From positions 583,001 to 647,000 of the forward strand of contig NZ_VOPY01000001.1 of assembly GCF_007995095.1 (NCBI RefSeq): a DNA stretch of 64,000 bases, in the 5' to 3' direction. Within the stretch, counting starts at the first letter, position 1; the number at the start of each line of letters is the position of its first letter. Below are positions 1-9,012 of this stretch, one piece after another. The translations under genes and the position numbers were made by a program. The notes beneath the pieces were generated by a model, which was not told the DNA's origin, searched no databases, and saw only the letters and a program-made list of their open reading frames with translations. The DNA is from Flavisphingopyxis soli. Lineage in GTDB: Bacteria; Pseudomonadota; Alphaproteobacteria; Sphingomonadales; Sphingomonadaceae.

Positions 1-1002
1 ACCTTGTGGGACAATCCCAAGGGCGCGCAGGAGGTGATGCGCGAACGTGGTCGGCTCGACGACGCGATCAACGCGGTCACCGCGATCAAGCGAGAGATGG
101 ACGACACTTCCGAACTCATCGAGATGGCCGATGCCGAGGGTGACACCGACCTTGGCGACGAAGGCCTCGCCGCGCTCGGCAAGCTCGCCGAACGCGCCGA
201 TGCCGACAAGATCAAGGCGCTGCTCGCGGGCGAGGCCGACGGCTACGACACCTATATCGAAATCCATGCCGGCGCCGGCGGGACCGAGAGCCAGGACTGG
301 GCCGAGATGCTGCTGCGCATGTACCAGCGCTGGGCCGACAAGCGCGGCTACAAGGTCGACATGGTAGATTACCAGGCGGGCGACCAGGCCGGGATCAAGT
401 CGGCCACGCTCGAGGTCAAGGGCGAGAACGCTTATGGCTATGCCAAGACCGAAAGCGGCGTTCACCGGCTCGTGCGCATCTCGCCCTATGACAGCGCGGC
501 CAAACGCCACACCAGCTTCTCGAGCGTCTGGGTCTATCCGGTGATCGATGACGACATCGATATCGAGATCAACGAGGGCGACCTCAAGATCGATACCTAT
601 CGCGCCTCGGGTGCCGGCGGCCAGCACGTCAACACGACCGACTCCGCGGTGCGCATCACGCACATCCCCAGCGGCATCATCGTCGCCAGCCAGAACGATC
701 GCTCGCAGCACAAGAACCGCGCGACCGCGATGAACATGCTGAAAGCCCGGATGTACGAGGCCGAACTGGCGCGGCGCGAGGCAGAGGCGTCGGGCGAATA
801 CCAGGCCAAGACCGAAATCGGCTGGGGCCACCAGATCCGCAGCTACGTCCTCCAGCCCTACCAGATGGTCAAGGATTTGCGCACCGGCGTTACCTCGCCG
901 TCGCCCGACGATGTCCTCGACGGCGCGCTCGATCCGTTCATGGCCGCCGCATTGAGCCAGAAGGTGACCGGCGAAAAGGTCGAAGTCGAGGACGTCGACT
1001 GA
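1..1002 (+). CDS. prfB: Peptide chain release factor 2 (5' end outside window)
   Basis: Class I release factor that reads UGA/UAA in the ribosomal A site and triggers peptidyl-tRNA hydrolysis. The catalytic loop is visible as GAGGQHVN near the middle of domain 3, followed by the conserved stretch TDSAVRITHIPSG. The stop-codon recognition site reads SPY, a variant of the canonical RF2 SPF. The reading frame is open to base 1 (codons for T-L-W-D precede the first possible start), so roughly the first 40 residues lie outside the window and any programmed frameshift site cannot be judged. The stop TGA overlaps the ATG of the next gene, suggesting translational coupling. Identification is secure. 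Confidence 0.97.
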   Translation, partial: TLWDNPKGAQEVMRERGRLDDAINAVTAIKREMDDTSELIEMADAEGDTDLGDEGLAALGKLAERADADKIKALLAGEADGYDTYIEIHAGAGGTESQDWAEMLLRMYQRWADKRGYKVDMVDYQAGDQAGIKSATLEVKGENAYGYAKTESGVHRLVRISPYDSAAKRHTSFSSVWVYPVIDDDIDIEINEGDLKIDTYRASGAGGQHVNTTDSAVRITHIPSGIIVASQNDRSQHKNRATAMNMLKARMYEAELARREAEASGEYQAKTEIGWGHQIRSYVLQPYQMVKDLRTGVTSPSPDDVLDGALDPFMAAALSQKVTGEKVEVEDVD

Positions 1003-1733
1003 TGCGCCGGCGGGGGGCCTTGCTGATCGCGGCGGCGGGGCTCGCGCTCGCGCTGCCGGGGTGCGACTGGATTCACGACCCGCAGGCCGACCGGCCCGAA
1101 ACCGCGCGCGAATTTCCGCGCGCCGACCGCCCCGTCGCCCCCGTCGTCTCGAACCAGTATTCGGACGAGAACAATCGCGACCGGCTCGGCGAGGCGGTCG
1201 CGGTGATGGACCGGGCGAACATCGTCGCGGGGATGACCGTCGCCGATATCGGCGCGGGCGAGGGCTATTACACCGTTCGCCTGGGTCAGCGCGTCGGCAG
1301 CAAGGGCCGCGTCCTTGCGCAGGATATCGACCGCGGCGCGATCCGCCGACTTGCCGACCGCGTCGCGCGCGAACGGCTCGACAATGTCTCGATCAAGCTG
1401 GGCGCGCCCGACGATCCCAAGCTGCCTGCAGCCAGCTTCGATCGCATCTTCATGGTCCACATGTATCACGAGATCGCCGAACCCTATGCCTTTCTCTGGC
1501 GGCTGCGGCCCGCTTTGCGCGCCGGCGGCCAGGTCATCGTGATCGACGCCGATCGCCCGACGACGCAGCACGGCACGCCGCCCAAGCTGCTGTTCTGTGA
1601 ATTCGAGGCGGTCGGCTACAAGCTCGCCGAATTCACCGAACAGCCTGGCCTCGGCAGCTATTACGCCAGCTTCGAGGCCAGCGGCGACCGTCCCGATCCG
1701 GGCAAGATCGAGGCGTGCAAATCGTCAAGCTGA
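1002..1733 (+). CDS. Class I SAM-dependent methyltransferase-like lipoprotein
   Basis: 243 residues. The N-terminus is a lipoprotein signal (charged MRRR, a hydrophobic stretch, then LPGC with Cys21), so the protein should be exported and lipidated. The rest is a Rossmann methyltransferase fold: motif I is VADIGAGEGYYTVRL near residue 80, then an acidic residue after the second strand (AQDID) and a late strand VIVIDAD. The start overlaps the prfB stop (TGATG). The 3' end overlaps the convergent LysR gene by about 73 bp. Cytoplasmic SAM-dependent chemistry does not fit an exported protein, so the activity may be lost or redirected; substrate unknown. Family assignment is confident, function is not. 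Confidence 0.85.
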   Translation: MRRRGALLIAAAGLALALPGCDWIHDPQADRPETAREFPRADRPVAPVVSNQYSDENNRDRLGEAVAVMDRANIVAGMTVADIGAGEGYYTVRLGQRVGSKGRVLAQDIDRGAIRRLADRVARERLDNVSIKLGAPDDPKLPAASFDRIFMVHMYHEIAEPYAFLWRLRPALRAGGQVIVIDADRPTTQHGTPPKLLFCEFEAVGYKLAEFTEQPGLGSYYASFEASGDRPDPGKIEACKSSS

Positions 1734-2641
1734 GGCGCCGCGCGCACTGCCTCGCCCCACGGACCCCGCTCCGCCTCGGCGACCGCCCAGTCGCGAAATG
1801 CCTTGATCTTGGCCTGGTTGCGCTGGTGCTCGCGACAGACGACCCACAGGCTCGAGCCGGAATAGGTCGCGGGGAATAGCTGGACCAGCCGACCTTCACG
1901 CACGGCTTCGTCCCAGTAGACCGGGTTGAGCAGCGCAATGCCTTGCCCGGCCAGCGCAGCGCTCCCCTCGACGCTCTGCGAATCGAACCGGATGCCCGGC
2001 GCGGGTGGCGGCAGCGCGGTCAGGCCGACCGCCGCGAACCAGGTCGCCCACCAGCGATCCTGAGGGCTGAGCAGGCGTCCCGCGGCGATCTGTTCGGGCG
2101 TGTCGAACGGGCCATGGTCGGCGACATAGGCGGGGCTCGCCATCGGCGCGAACAGGCTGCGCATCAGCAACTGCGCGTGCAGGCCGGGCCAGTCGCCCAG
2201 CCCGCCGCGCACCGCGACGTCGATATCGTCGCGGGCGAAATCGTTGATCCGGTCCTCGACCGTCAGGCGCACCGCGAGGTCGGGATGCGAAAGCTGGAAC
2301 CCGCCGATCCGCCCACCGAGCCACAGATTGGCGAAACTGGAAAAGCTGTTGACCGTCAGCTGGCTGGCATCCTCGTCGCGCAGCCGGTCGAACGCATCGC
2401 GCAGCGTGGCAAAGGCGGCGCTGGTCTGGACCGACAGGTCGGCCGCTTCCGCGCTGAGCATGACGCGGCCCTTTTCGCGCCGGAACAGCGATACGCCCAG
2501 CGCCTGTTCGAGCGTGCGGATCTGATAGCTGACCGCCGCCTGGCTCATCCCCAGCTCTTCGGCTGCGCGCGAGAAATTCTCCAGCCGTGCGGCGGCTTCG
2601 AAGACGCGGATGGCGGCGAGCGAGGGGAGCGATGACATCAT
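1661..2641 (-). CDS. LysR-family transcriptional regulator (GcvA-like)
   Basis: About 326 residues. The N-terminal winged helix-turn-helix is clear (AIRVFEAAARLENFSRAAEELGMS, then QAAVSYQIRTLEQALGV; both typical of LysR), followed by a substrate-binding effector domain. The pattern PSLAAIRVFEAAARL at the N-terminus resembles the GcvA/AmpR branch. Two adjacent ATG codons (2641 and 2638) are the likely starts; an in-frame GTG at 2656 would add five residues. The 3' end runs into the opposite-strand methyltransferase gene. LysR regulators usually control a divergent neighbour, which here would be the 72-residue membrane protein starting at 2755. The effector is unknown. Confidence 0.9.
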   Translation of the reverse strand: MMSSLPSLAAIRVFEAAARLENFSRAAEELGMSQAAVSYQIRTLEQALGVSLFRREKGRVMLSAEAADLSVQTSAAFATLRDAFDRLRDEDASQLTVNSFSSFANLWLGGRIGGFQLSHPDLAVRLTVEDRINDFARDDIDVAVRGGLGDWPGLHAQLLMRSLFAPMASPAYVADHGPFDTPEQIAAGRLLSPQDRWWATWFAAVGLTALPPPAPGIRFDSQSVEGSAALAGQGIALLNPVYWDEAVREGRLVQLFPATYSGSSLWVVCREHQRNQAKIKAFRDWAVAEAERGPWGEAVRAAPQLDDLHASILPGSGRSPLASKLA

Positions 2642-2754
2642 GTCCACATAAGCCACACTTATATATGATGTCGAGTTTCAAATTGGGCCTGGCGGCTGGT
2701 TATGGGCATATTCGGGTCATCGGGCGATCAGGTCCGGTGATAAGGAGGTTTGTG

Positions 2755-2973
2755 ATGCAAGACGAATTCATCAGTCGCCTGTTGGTCGATCGGCAGCAGG
2801 ATTTTGCCGCCGGTCTCGATCCCCTGTTCACCTCGGTAGGCAGGTCGTTCGCCATGGTCGCTCGGCGCCTGCGTCGCGCCGCCAGCGCGACCGCCGCGGT
2901 CGGCGCGGCGCTCGTCTCGGTGCCGCTTGTCCTCCTCGTCATCGGGCTTTGCGAGCGCGGGCCGTTCGGCTGA
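2755..2973 (+). CDS. Small single-pass membrane protein, unknown function
   Basis: 72 residues. The start is fixed by a perfect Shine-Dalgarno AAGGAGG at 2742-2748, six bases before the ATG; the longer frame running upstream from 2587 has no such support and overlaps the LysR gene. The N-terminal half is charged (MQDEFISRLLVDRQQDF) and the C-terminal half is a single hydrophobic helix (AAVGAALVSVPLVLLVIGL). It is divergent from the LysR gene and may be its target. I do not recognise the family; high third-position GC and the strong ribosome binding site support a real gene. Confidence 0.7.
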   Translation: MQDEFISRLLVDRQQDFAAGLDPLFTSVGRSFAMVARRLRRAASATAAVGAALVSVPLVLLVIGLCERGPFG

Positions 2974-3105
2974 TCGCGCGCGTGGCGCCACGATTGCGTG
3001 GCGCGGTACCATCGGCTAAGGCGGGGCACGCCCCGGACACGCCGCGACCGAGTTCGCGGACCTTGTCCGGGGCCTCGTCTTTTATCGGTAAAAAGGTCTC
3101 CGCCC

Positions 3106-3885
3106 ATGCCCCGTCGCCGCCAGATTTACGAAGGCAAGGCCAAGATTCTCTATGAAGGCCCCGAGCCGGGCACGCTGATCCAGTATTTCAAGGACGACGC
3201 GACTGCGTTCAACGCGCAAAAACGCGGGACGATCTCGGGCAAGGGCGTGCTCAACAACCGCATCTCCGAACACGTCTTCACGCTGCTCGGGCAGATCGGA
3301 GTGCCGACGCACTTCATCCGCCGGCTCAACATGCGCGAGCAGCTGATTCGCCAGGTCGAGATCGTCCCGATCGAGGTCGTCGTGCGCAACGTCGCCGCGG
3401 GCACGCTGTCGAAACGCCTCGGCATCGAGGAAGGCACGCAGCTGCCCCGGACACTGATCGAATATTGCTACAAGGACGACGCGCTCGGCGACCCGCTGAT
3501 CGCCGAAGAGCATATCGCGTGCTTCAACTGGGCGAGCCAGGAAGAGATGCACGACATCGCCGACATGGCGATCCGCGTGAACGACTTCATGTGCGGCCTG
3601 TTCGCCGGCATCGGCATCCGCCTGGTCGACTTCAAGCTCGAATTCGGGCGGATCTGGGACAACGACTTCTCGCGGATCATTCTCGCCGATGAGATCAGCC
3701 CCGACAGCTGCCGGCTTTGGGATATGAAAACAAACGAGAAACTTGACAAGGATCGCTTCCGTCGGGATCTAGGCGGCGAAGCCGAGGCCTATCAGGAAGT
3801 CGCTCGCCGACTGGGCCTGCTGCCCGAAGGCGCCGACAACGAAGTCCTCGATCTCGAGACTCACCGCAAAAAGCGAGGAAAATAA
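3106..3885 (+). CDS. purC: SAICAR synthetase (phosphoribosylaminoimidazole-succinocarboxamide synthase)
   Basis: 259 residues, usual length. Condenses CAIR with aspartate using ATP in de novo purine synthesis. Begins [18 protein letters not shown], the standard PurC N-terminus with the YEGKAK ATP-binding strand; [17 protein letters not shown] and [10 protein letters not shown] are conserved family motifs. A frame open to 2998 would add 36 residues that match nothing in the family, so the ATG at 3106 is preferred (AAAAGG lies about ten bases upstream). Other purine genes purS and purQ follow 3.3 kb downstream on the same strand, separated by a peptidase gene. Confidence 0.97.
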   Translation: MPRRRQIYEGKAKILYEGPEPGTLIQYFKDDATAFNAQKRGTISGKGVLNNRISEHVFTLLGQIGVPTHFIRRLNMREQLIRQVEIVPIEVVVRNVAAGTLSKRLGIEEGTQLPRTLIEYCYKDDALGDPLIAEEHIACFNWASQEEMHDIADMAIRVNDFMCGLFAGIGIRLVDFKLEFGRIWDNDFSRIILADEISPDSCRLWDMKTNEKLDKDRFRRDLGGEAEAYQEVARRLGLLPEGADNEVLDLETHRKKRGK

Positions 3886-3888
3886 TCG

Positions 3889-6804
3889 ATGCTGCATAGC
3901 CGACTGACCCGGGCCCTCCTGACGACCTCGTTGATGTCATTGGGCCTGGCGCTCTCGGCCTGCGCGACGATGCCAGCGACCTCGGTCGCGCCGGCAACAG
4001 TCGACCAGACCGCGCCGCCCGTCGCCGCCGTCACCGGGCAGACCGGCTGGGGATATCCCGTCTACGATATCGCGCCCGATCCCGCGGTGCGCTACGGCAC
4101 GCTGCCCAACGGCATGAAATACGCGATCCTGCGCAACGCGACGCCGAAGGATTCGGCGTCGGTGCGGATGCGCGTCGATTTCGGTTCGATCGCCGAAAGC
4201 GATGACGAACAGGGGCTCGCCCATTTCATCGAGCATATGGCGTTCAACGGGTCGAAGAACGTCCCCGAAGGCGACATGGTCAAGATCCTCGAGCGCAAGG
4301 GACTGGCGTTCGGCGCCGACACCAACGCCTCGACCGGCTTCGATGCCACGGTCTATCAGCTCGATCTGCCCAAGACCGACGACGACATGATCGACACCGC
4401 GCTGATGCTGATGCGCGAAACCGCGGGCAATCTCGCCATCGCGCCCGATGCAGTGGGACGCGAACGCGGCGTGATCCTGTCCGAAATGCGCACCCGCGAC
4501 AGCTTCCAGCTGCGCCGGATCAAGGACTATCTCGGCTTTGTCGCGCCACAGGCACCGTTCGCGACGCGCCTGCCGATCGGCACGCAGCAGGTCCTCGAAA
4601 ACGCCAGCGCGGCCGACATCCGCTCGCTCTACGAACGCTATTATCGCCCCGAAAAGACGACGCTCGTCCTCGTCGGCGATTTCGACCCCGCCGCGATCGA
4701 GGCGAAGATCCAGGCGCGCTTTGCCGACTGGCGCGGGGTCGGTCCGGCCGGCGCCGACCTCGACGAGGGCCGCATCGATGTCACGCGCCCCGCCGCCGCC
4801 GACACCTTCGTCGATCCCGACGTTCCCTATATCGTCAGCATCGACAGCTTTCAGCCCTATGTCGCGCCCGCCGAAACGATTGCGCAGAACCGCCGCTCGC
4901 TGCTCGAACAGCTCGGCAACGCGATCGTCAACCGGCGCTTCGAAAAGATCGCCAACGCGCCCGATAGCCCGATCCTCGGCGCCTCGGCCTCGACCGGCGA
5001 CCTGTTCAAGGCGGCACGCGACACGTCGATCTCGGTGACCGCCAGGGAAGGCGCATGGAAACAGGGGCTGACGGTCGGCCAGACCGAGCTCAACCGCGCT
5101 CTGCAATACGGTTTTACCCAGGCCGAACTCGCCGAGCAGCTGGCCAATTTCCAGCTCGCCTTCGACACCGCCGCCAACCAGGCCGATACGCGCCGTTCGG
5201 CCTCGCTCGCCAACGGCATCGTCGGGACGGTCGACGACCAGTCGCTGTTCACCACCCCCGCCGCCAACCGCGAACTGTTCAACACGCTCAAGCCGACGTT
5301 CAGCGTCGATGCGGTCAACGCCGCGTTTCGCGCGCGCTGGGCGGGATCGCCCCCGCTCGTCCACGTCTCGGCCAAGGCGCCGATCGCGGGCGGCGATGCG
5401 GGCGTGCTAGCCGCGTTTGACGCGGCCAAGGCGATCAAGGTCGAGGCGCCCGCCGCGGCGGTCGAAACCGCCTTTGCCTATGACGATTTCGGCACGCCAG
5501 GCGCCGTCGTCGCCGATACGGTGATTGCCGATCTTGGCGTTCGTACGATAACATTCGCCAACAACGTCCGGCTCAACCTCAAGAAGACCGATTTCGAGCA
5601 GGGCAAGCTGCGCTATTCGATCCGCATCGGCTCGGGCGAGTTGCAGCTGCCCGCCGACCAGCCGGGCCTCGCGCTGCTGATGAGCTCGATGTTCGCCAAT
5701 GCCGGCCTCGGCCAGCACAGCTTCGATGATCTTCAGCAGGTCCTCGCCGGACATGACGTTTCGCCGGGCCTCGTCGCGGGCGATGACAGCTTCGGCTCGA
5801 GCGGCACGACGACGATGGCCGACCTGCCGCTCCAGCTCAAGGTGACCGCCGCCTATCTGACCGATCCCGGCTATCGCGCCGAGGCGCAGTCGCGCTGGGC
5901 CAGTCTCGTCCCGACCTACGAGGCACAGCTCGACGCGACGCCGCAATCGGTCGCGGCGCGCGACGTCGGCCGCATCCTCGCGAGCGGCGATCAGCGCTTC
6001 GGCATTCCCGACGAGGCGACGCTGCTGTCGCGCAACCTCGGCGAACTCAAGGCGGCGCTGACACCGATCCTGGCCAGCGCGCCGATCGAGATCGGCATCG
6101 TCGGCGATATCGACGGGGCGGCGGTGATCGCCGCGGTCGCGTCGAGCTTCGGCGCGCTGCCGACACGCGACGCCGATTTCGGCGCCTATGACGCGGCGCG
6201 CACCGTTCGCTTCCCGGCCGGCACGACGCCGGTCACGCTGACCCACGGCGGCACGCCCGACCAGGGGCTGGCGCTCGCCTACTGGCCGACCGACGACGAC
6301 AGCGACGCGGTCGAAACGGCCCGGGTCGACATGCTCGCCGAAGTGATGGGGATATTGCTGATCGACGAAGTCCGCGAAAAGCTCGGCGCGACCTATTCGC
6401 CCAATGCGTCGTCGGACATGTCGCGGATCTACAAGGATTACGGCACCTTCGGCACCTCGGTCGTCGTCGCTCCGTCGCAGACCGACGAGGTGTTTGCCGC
6501 GATCGACACGATCGCCGGGGAATTGCGCGATGCGCCGGTCAGCGCCGACATGCTCGCCCGCGCCCGCACGCCGCTGCTCGAACGGATCGTCAAGAACCGG
6601 CGTGAAAACGGCTGGTGGCTTGGCGTGACGGCACGCGCGCAGAGCGAGGCGGCGCGGCTCGACCGCTACCGCACGCTCGAAGCGCGGGTGAAGGCAATCA
6701 CGCCCGCCGACCTGCAGGCGGCGGCGCGCAAATATCTGGTGCCGGGCAAGGAGCTCAAGATCCGCATCGTGCCGGAGGCCAAGGCGCCAGCGGCGGCGAA
6801 GTAA
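3889..6804 (+). CDS. M16-family zinc metallopeptidase, predicted lipoprotein
   Basis: 971 residues, a full-length two-module M16 (insulinase/pitrilysin) protease. The signal peptide ends in LSAC (Cys25), so it is probably a periplasmic or outer-membrane lipoprotein. The inverted zinc motif HFIEH is at residues 112-116, with the third ligand supplied by the downstream ERGVILSEM segment. The C-terminal module (from about residue 530) lacks the zinc motif, as is normal for the inactive half; it contains the R/Y element REKLGATYSP. It starts only three bases after the purC stop, but shares no obvious role with purine synthesis. Substrate unknown. Confidence 0.93.
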   Translation: MLHSRLTRALLTTSLMSLGLALSACATMPATSVAPATVDQTAPPVAAVTGQTGWGYPVYDIAPDPAVRYGTLPNGMKYAILRNATPKDSASVRMRVDFGSIAESDDEQGLAHFIEHMAFNGSKNVPEGDMVKILERKGLAFGADTNASTGFDATVYQLDLPKTDDDMIDTALMLMRETAGNLAIAPDAVGRERGVILSEMRTRDSFQLRRIKDYLGFVAPQAPFATRLPIGTQQVLENASAADIRSLYERYYRPEKTTLVLVGDFDPAAIEAKIQARFADWRGVGPAGADLDEGRIDVTRPAAADTFVDPDVPYIVSIDSFQPYVAPAETIAQNRRSLLEQLGNAIVNRRFEKIANAPDSPILGASASTGDLFKAARDTSISVTAREGAWKQGLTVGQTELNRALQYGFTQAELAEQLANFQLAFDTAANQADTRRSASLANGIVGTVDDQSLFTTPAANRELFNTLKPTFSVDAVNAAFRARWAGSPPLVHVSAKAPIAGGDAGVLAAFDAAKAIKVEAPAAAVETAFAYDDFGTPGAVVADTVIADLGVRTITFANNVRLNLKKTDFEQGKLRYSIRIGSGELQLPADQPGLALLMSSMFANAGLGQHSFDDLQQVLAGHDVSPGLVAGDDSFGSSGTTTMADLPLQLKVTAAYLTDPGYRAEAQSRWASLVPTYEAQLDATPQSVAARDVGRILASGDQRFGIPDEATLLSRNLGELKAALTPILASAPIEIGIVGDIDGAAVIAAVASSFGALPTRDADFGAYDAARTVRFPAGTTPVTLTHGGTPDQGLALAYWPTDDDSDAVETARVDMLAEVMGILLIDEVREKLGATYSPNASSDMSRIYKDYGTFGTSVVVAPSQTDEVFAAIDTIAGELRDAPVSADMLARARTPLLERIVKNRRENGWWLGVTARAQSEAARLDRYRTLEARVKAITPADLQAAARKYLVPGKELKIRIVPEAKAPAAAK

Positions 6805-6834
6805 TCGAAGGGCTGGTGGCGGCGGCGGTGGCCG

Positions 6835-6984
6835 TCAGGCGTTGACGCGATAGCCGCAGATGATGCCGAACAGGAAGGCAGCGAACAGCGCGAGCTGGAT
6901 CTGGCCATCGGGGTCGGACCACATGAACAGCTGGTGGCCCCAGCCGAACAGGGCGATGAACATCGCGAGCGCCAGCATTCCCAT
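6835..6984 (-). CDS. Small two-helix membrane protein, unknown function
   Basis: 49 residues, found by reading the minus strand between the M16 peptidase and purS. The ATG (6984-6982) is preceded by GAGGGG about seven bases upstream. Translation gives MGMLALAMFIALFGWGHQLF, a short polar turn (MWSDPDGQ) and a second hydrophobic helix LALFAAFLFGIICGY ending RVNA. Two transmembrane segments of this size with almost no loop suggest a small membrane protein. I do not recognise the family. The good ribosome site, the strong hydrophobic pattern and the complete frame make it likely real. Confidence 0.62.
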   Translation of the reverse strand: MGMLALAMFIALFGWGHQLFMWSDPDGQIQLALFAAFLFGIICGYRVNA

Positions 6985-7164
6985 CGTACGTCCCCTCTCG
7001 CAGGCCGACCGAAGACCGGCGGTCCTTTAGAGCGTCACGGGACTAGCCGAATAAGGTAAATAACTGCTTAGCCGCGTTGCGCCCGACTTGGGTCTTGCGG
7101 CCCTGCGACGCACACGGCATAGCGGCGGCGTTTTCCAAGCCAGCCACGAAGGGCAGGGTGCGCG

Positions 7165-7395
7165 ATGAAGATCAACGTCTATGTTACGCTCAAACCGGGC
7201 GTTCTCGACCCGCAGGGCAAGGCGATCCACCATGCGCTGGCCAGCCTCGGCTTTGCCGGCATCGACGATGTCCGCGCCGGGCGCTTCATCGAACTCGAGG
7301 TCGCCAACGACACGTCGGACGACGATCTCGACGCGATGTGCCGCAAGCTGCTCGCCAACACCGTCATCGAAAACTACCGCATCGAACGCGGCTGA
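7165..7395 (+). CDS. purS: Phosphoribosylformylglycinamidine synthase subunit PurS
   Basis: 76 residues. Small dimeric subunit that bridges PurQ and PurL in the FGAM synthetase complex and assists ammonia channelling. [20 protein letters not shown] is the standard PurS N-terminus; [12 protein letters not shown] and the ending ENYRIERG also match. purQ follows after a 16-base gap, as usual in alphaproteobacteria; purL is not in the window. Confidence 0.96.
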   Translation: MKINVYVTLKPGVLDPQGKAIHHALASLGFAGIDDVRAGRFIELEVANDTSDDDLDAMCRKLLANTVIENYRIERG

Positions 7396-7411
7396 ACCGG
7401 GACACGCTGTC

Positions 7412-8101
7412 ATGAAATCCGCCGTCATCGTCTTCCCCGGATCGAACTGCGACCGCGACATGGCCGTCGCCATCCGCGATATCTCGGGCAGCGCGCCGGC
7501 GATGGTCTGGCACGGTGAGAGCGCATTGCCCGACGGGCTCGATTTCATCGCGATCCCCGGCGGATTTTCCTACGGCGATTACCTCCGCTCGGGTGCGATG
7601 GCGGCCCGCTCGCCGGTGATGCGTGCCGTGGTCGATGCCGCCGCGCGCGGCGTCGCCGTGCTCGGCGTGTGCAACGGCTTCCAGGTGCTGACCGAGACAG
7701 GTCTGCTGCCCGGCGCGCTGATGCGCAATGCCGGGCTCAACTTCGTCTGCCGCGACGTCGCGCTGAGCGTCGAGAATACGCAGTCGGTCTTCACGTCAAA
7801 TTACCGCGCGGGCGAACAGATCGTTCTTCCCGTCGCGCATCACGACGGCAATTATTTCGCCGACGATGCAACGCTCGACCGGCTCGAGGGCGAGGGCCGC
7901 GTTGCCTTGCGCTATGCCGGTGGCGACGCGAACGGCCGCGTCAACGGCTCGGCGCGCGATATCGCCGGGCTGCTCAACGACGCCGGCAACGTCCTCGGCC
8001 TGATGCCGCATCCCGAACGCGCGATCGAGGCAGCGCACGGCGGCAGCGATGGCCGCCGCCTGTTCGAAGGCGTCTTCGCCGGCCTGTCGGTCGCGGCCTG
8101 A
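7412..8101 (+). CDS. purQ: Phosphoribosylformylglycinamidine synthase subunit PurQ (glutaminase)
   Basis: 229 residues. Class I glutamine amidotransferase supplying ammonia to PurL. Visible elements are [11 protein letters not shown] at the N-terminus, the oxyanion segment [12 protein letters not shown], the nucleophile in GVCNGFQVL, and the His-x-Glu pair in [10 protein letters not shown] near the C-terminus. A frame open to 7181 exists, but the ATG at 7412 gives the conserved PurQ N-terminus. It sits 16 bases after purS and is presumably cotranscribed. Confidence 0.97.
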   Translation: MKSAVIVFPGSNCDRDMAVAIRDISGSAPAMVWHGESALPDGLDFIAIPGGFSYGDYLRSGAMAARSPVMRAVVDAAARGVAVLGVCNGFQVLTETGLLPGALMRNAGLNFVCRDVALSVENTQSVFTSNYRAGEQIVLPVAHHDGNYFADDATLDRLEGEGRVALRYAGGDANGRVNGSARDIAGLLNDAGNVLGLMPHPERAIEAAHGGSDGRRLFEGVFAGLSVAA

Positions 8102-8186
8102 CGCGGGTGCGCCCGCCCCGCATTCTTGCATCGCTAGGCATCACGCGCTTCGCGCGCTAGAACGCCGACCGCCGGACCCCCGGTGC

Positions 8187-8263
8187 GCGCCCGTAGCTCA
8201 GCTGGATAGAGCACGAGACTTCTAATCTTGAGGCCGCTGGTTCGAATCCAGCCGGGCGCACCA
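8187..8263 (+). tRNA. tRNA-Arg, anticodon TCT
   Basis: A 77-base tRNA with an encoded CCA end. The acceptor stem pairs GCGCCCG with CGGGCGC; the D arm is GCTC...GAGC; the anticodon stem CGAGA/TCTTG encloses the loop CTTCTAA, giving anticodon TCT; the T arm is GCTGG-TTCGAAT-CCAGC. All four arms fold with normal lengths. It reads AGA codons. The gene-poor stretch starts immediately downstream. Confidence 0.98.
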
Positions 8264-8393
8264 ACCTGCCATTGAAGTGCGATGATGCAGGCTCGGCTTG
8301 CAGGACTGGCCTCGCCGCCATCTCGACACGAAGCGGCGCGAATAGCAACGCGGGCGAGCAGCTAGCGCAAGCGGCCGATTACTGGTCGAGCGA

Positions 8394-8433
8394 ATGTTGA
8401 GCGCATGCGCGATTCTGCGCATGCACTCAACAT
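8394..8433. repeat. 17-bp inverted repeat forming a strong hairpin
   Basis: The left arm (8394-8410) is ATGTTGAGCGCATGCGC and the right arm (8417-8433) is GCGCATGCACTCAACAT, separated by a six-base loop. Sixteen of 17 positions pair, and the odd one is a G-T. No T-tract follows, so it does not look like a classical intrinsic terminator. It could act on the tRNA transcript or be a protein-binding palindrome. Confidence 0.75.
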
Positions 8434-8515
8434 CCGGATATGCTTGTGTGCTTGGTCAGGATGCCGCGTAAAAAGGTGATTCAGGACCTGTACCGCCGCC
8501 CCCGCGCGTGCGGTG

Positions 8516-8710
8516 GACCGGGATCGTCGAGCGGACCCGCGGCGCGGACCAGGCCTTGCGATTGCTCGTTCCGTTTTTGGTGGATATGGCTGACAGTTTT
8601 TTTGTCATTGTTTTTCTCGTCCTCTTCGACGGTTCGTCGTTACGACTTGAGCCGCTTCGACTGAAAGCGGCACGGGAGGGCAAGCGGGATTCCATACAAG
8701 CCCAAAGATC
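8516..8710. repeat. Diverged direct repeat, copy A
   Basis: Aligns over about 195 bases with copy B at 9013-9206. The best block is ACCAGGCCTTGCGATTG at 8548-8564; further matching blocks are GGCTGACAG, TTTTGTCAT, CGTTACGAC and GGCACGG, in the same order. On the plus strand, frame 8508-8714 encodes a 68-residue peptide with a hydrophobic core (FFVIVFLVLF) that is also partly kept in copy B. It could be a decayed small-protein gene or a non-coding repeat. Confidence 0.7.
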
Positions 8711-9012
8711 GTGAGGTTTCCGTGCCTCTCGACGCTGTCGGACCCGTCACATTCCTTCATCAAATCGCGTGTGAGCGGACCCGATCTACTGGGCGCAATG
8801 CCTTGCAGGTTGGAAAGGCGATTTACCGCACGCGCGCTCCTGCGCGCTCGCTCTGCCACGATATGACTGATAACGGGCTTGCCCAGCCATCCTGTCCGGG
8901 CGGATGGGCTCAGGGCGTGTCGGCGCTTAGAGTCCGGATGACGTGCTGATCAGGAAACCGAGTAGAAGGGACCGTTTTCAGCTCGGCTAGCAAAGCCGCC
9001 TCGCGTACGGCT

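Noticed and set aside
2998-3105. 36-residue N-terminal extension of purC
   Set aside because: PurC normally begins at R-x-IYEGKAK; the extension is Arg-rich and unlike the family.
8157-8348. 63-residue minus-strand ORF containing RPAGFEPAASRLEVSCSIQL
   Set aside because: This is the antisense translation of the tRNA-Arg gene, a classic false protein.
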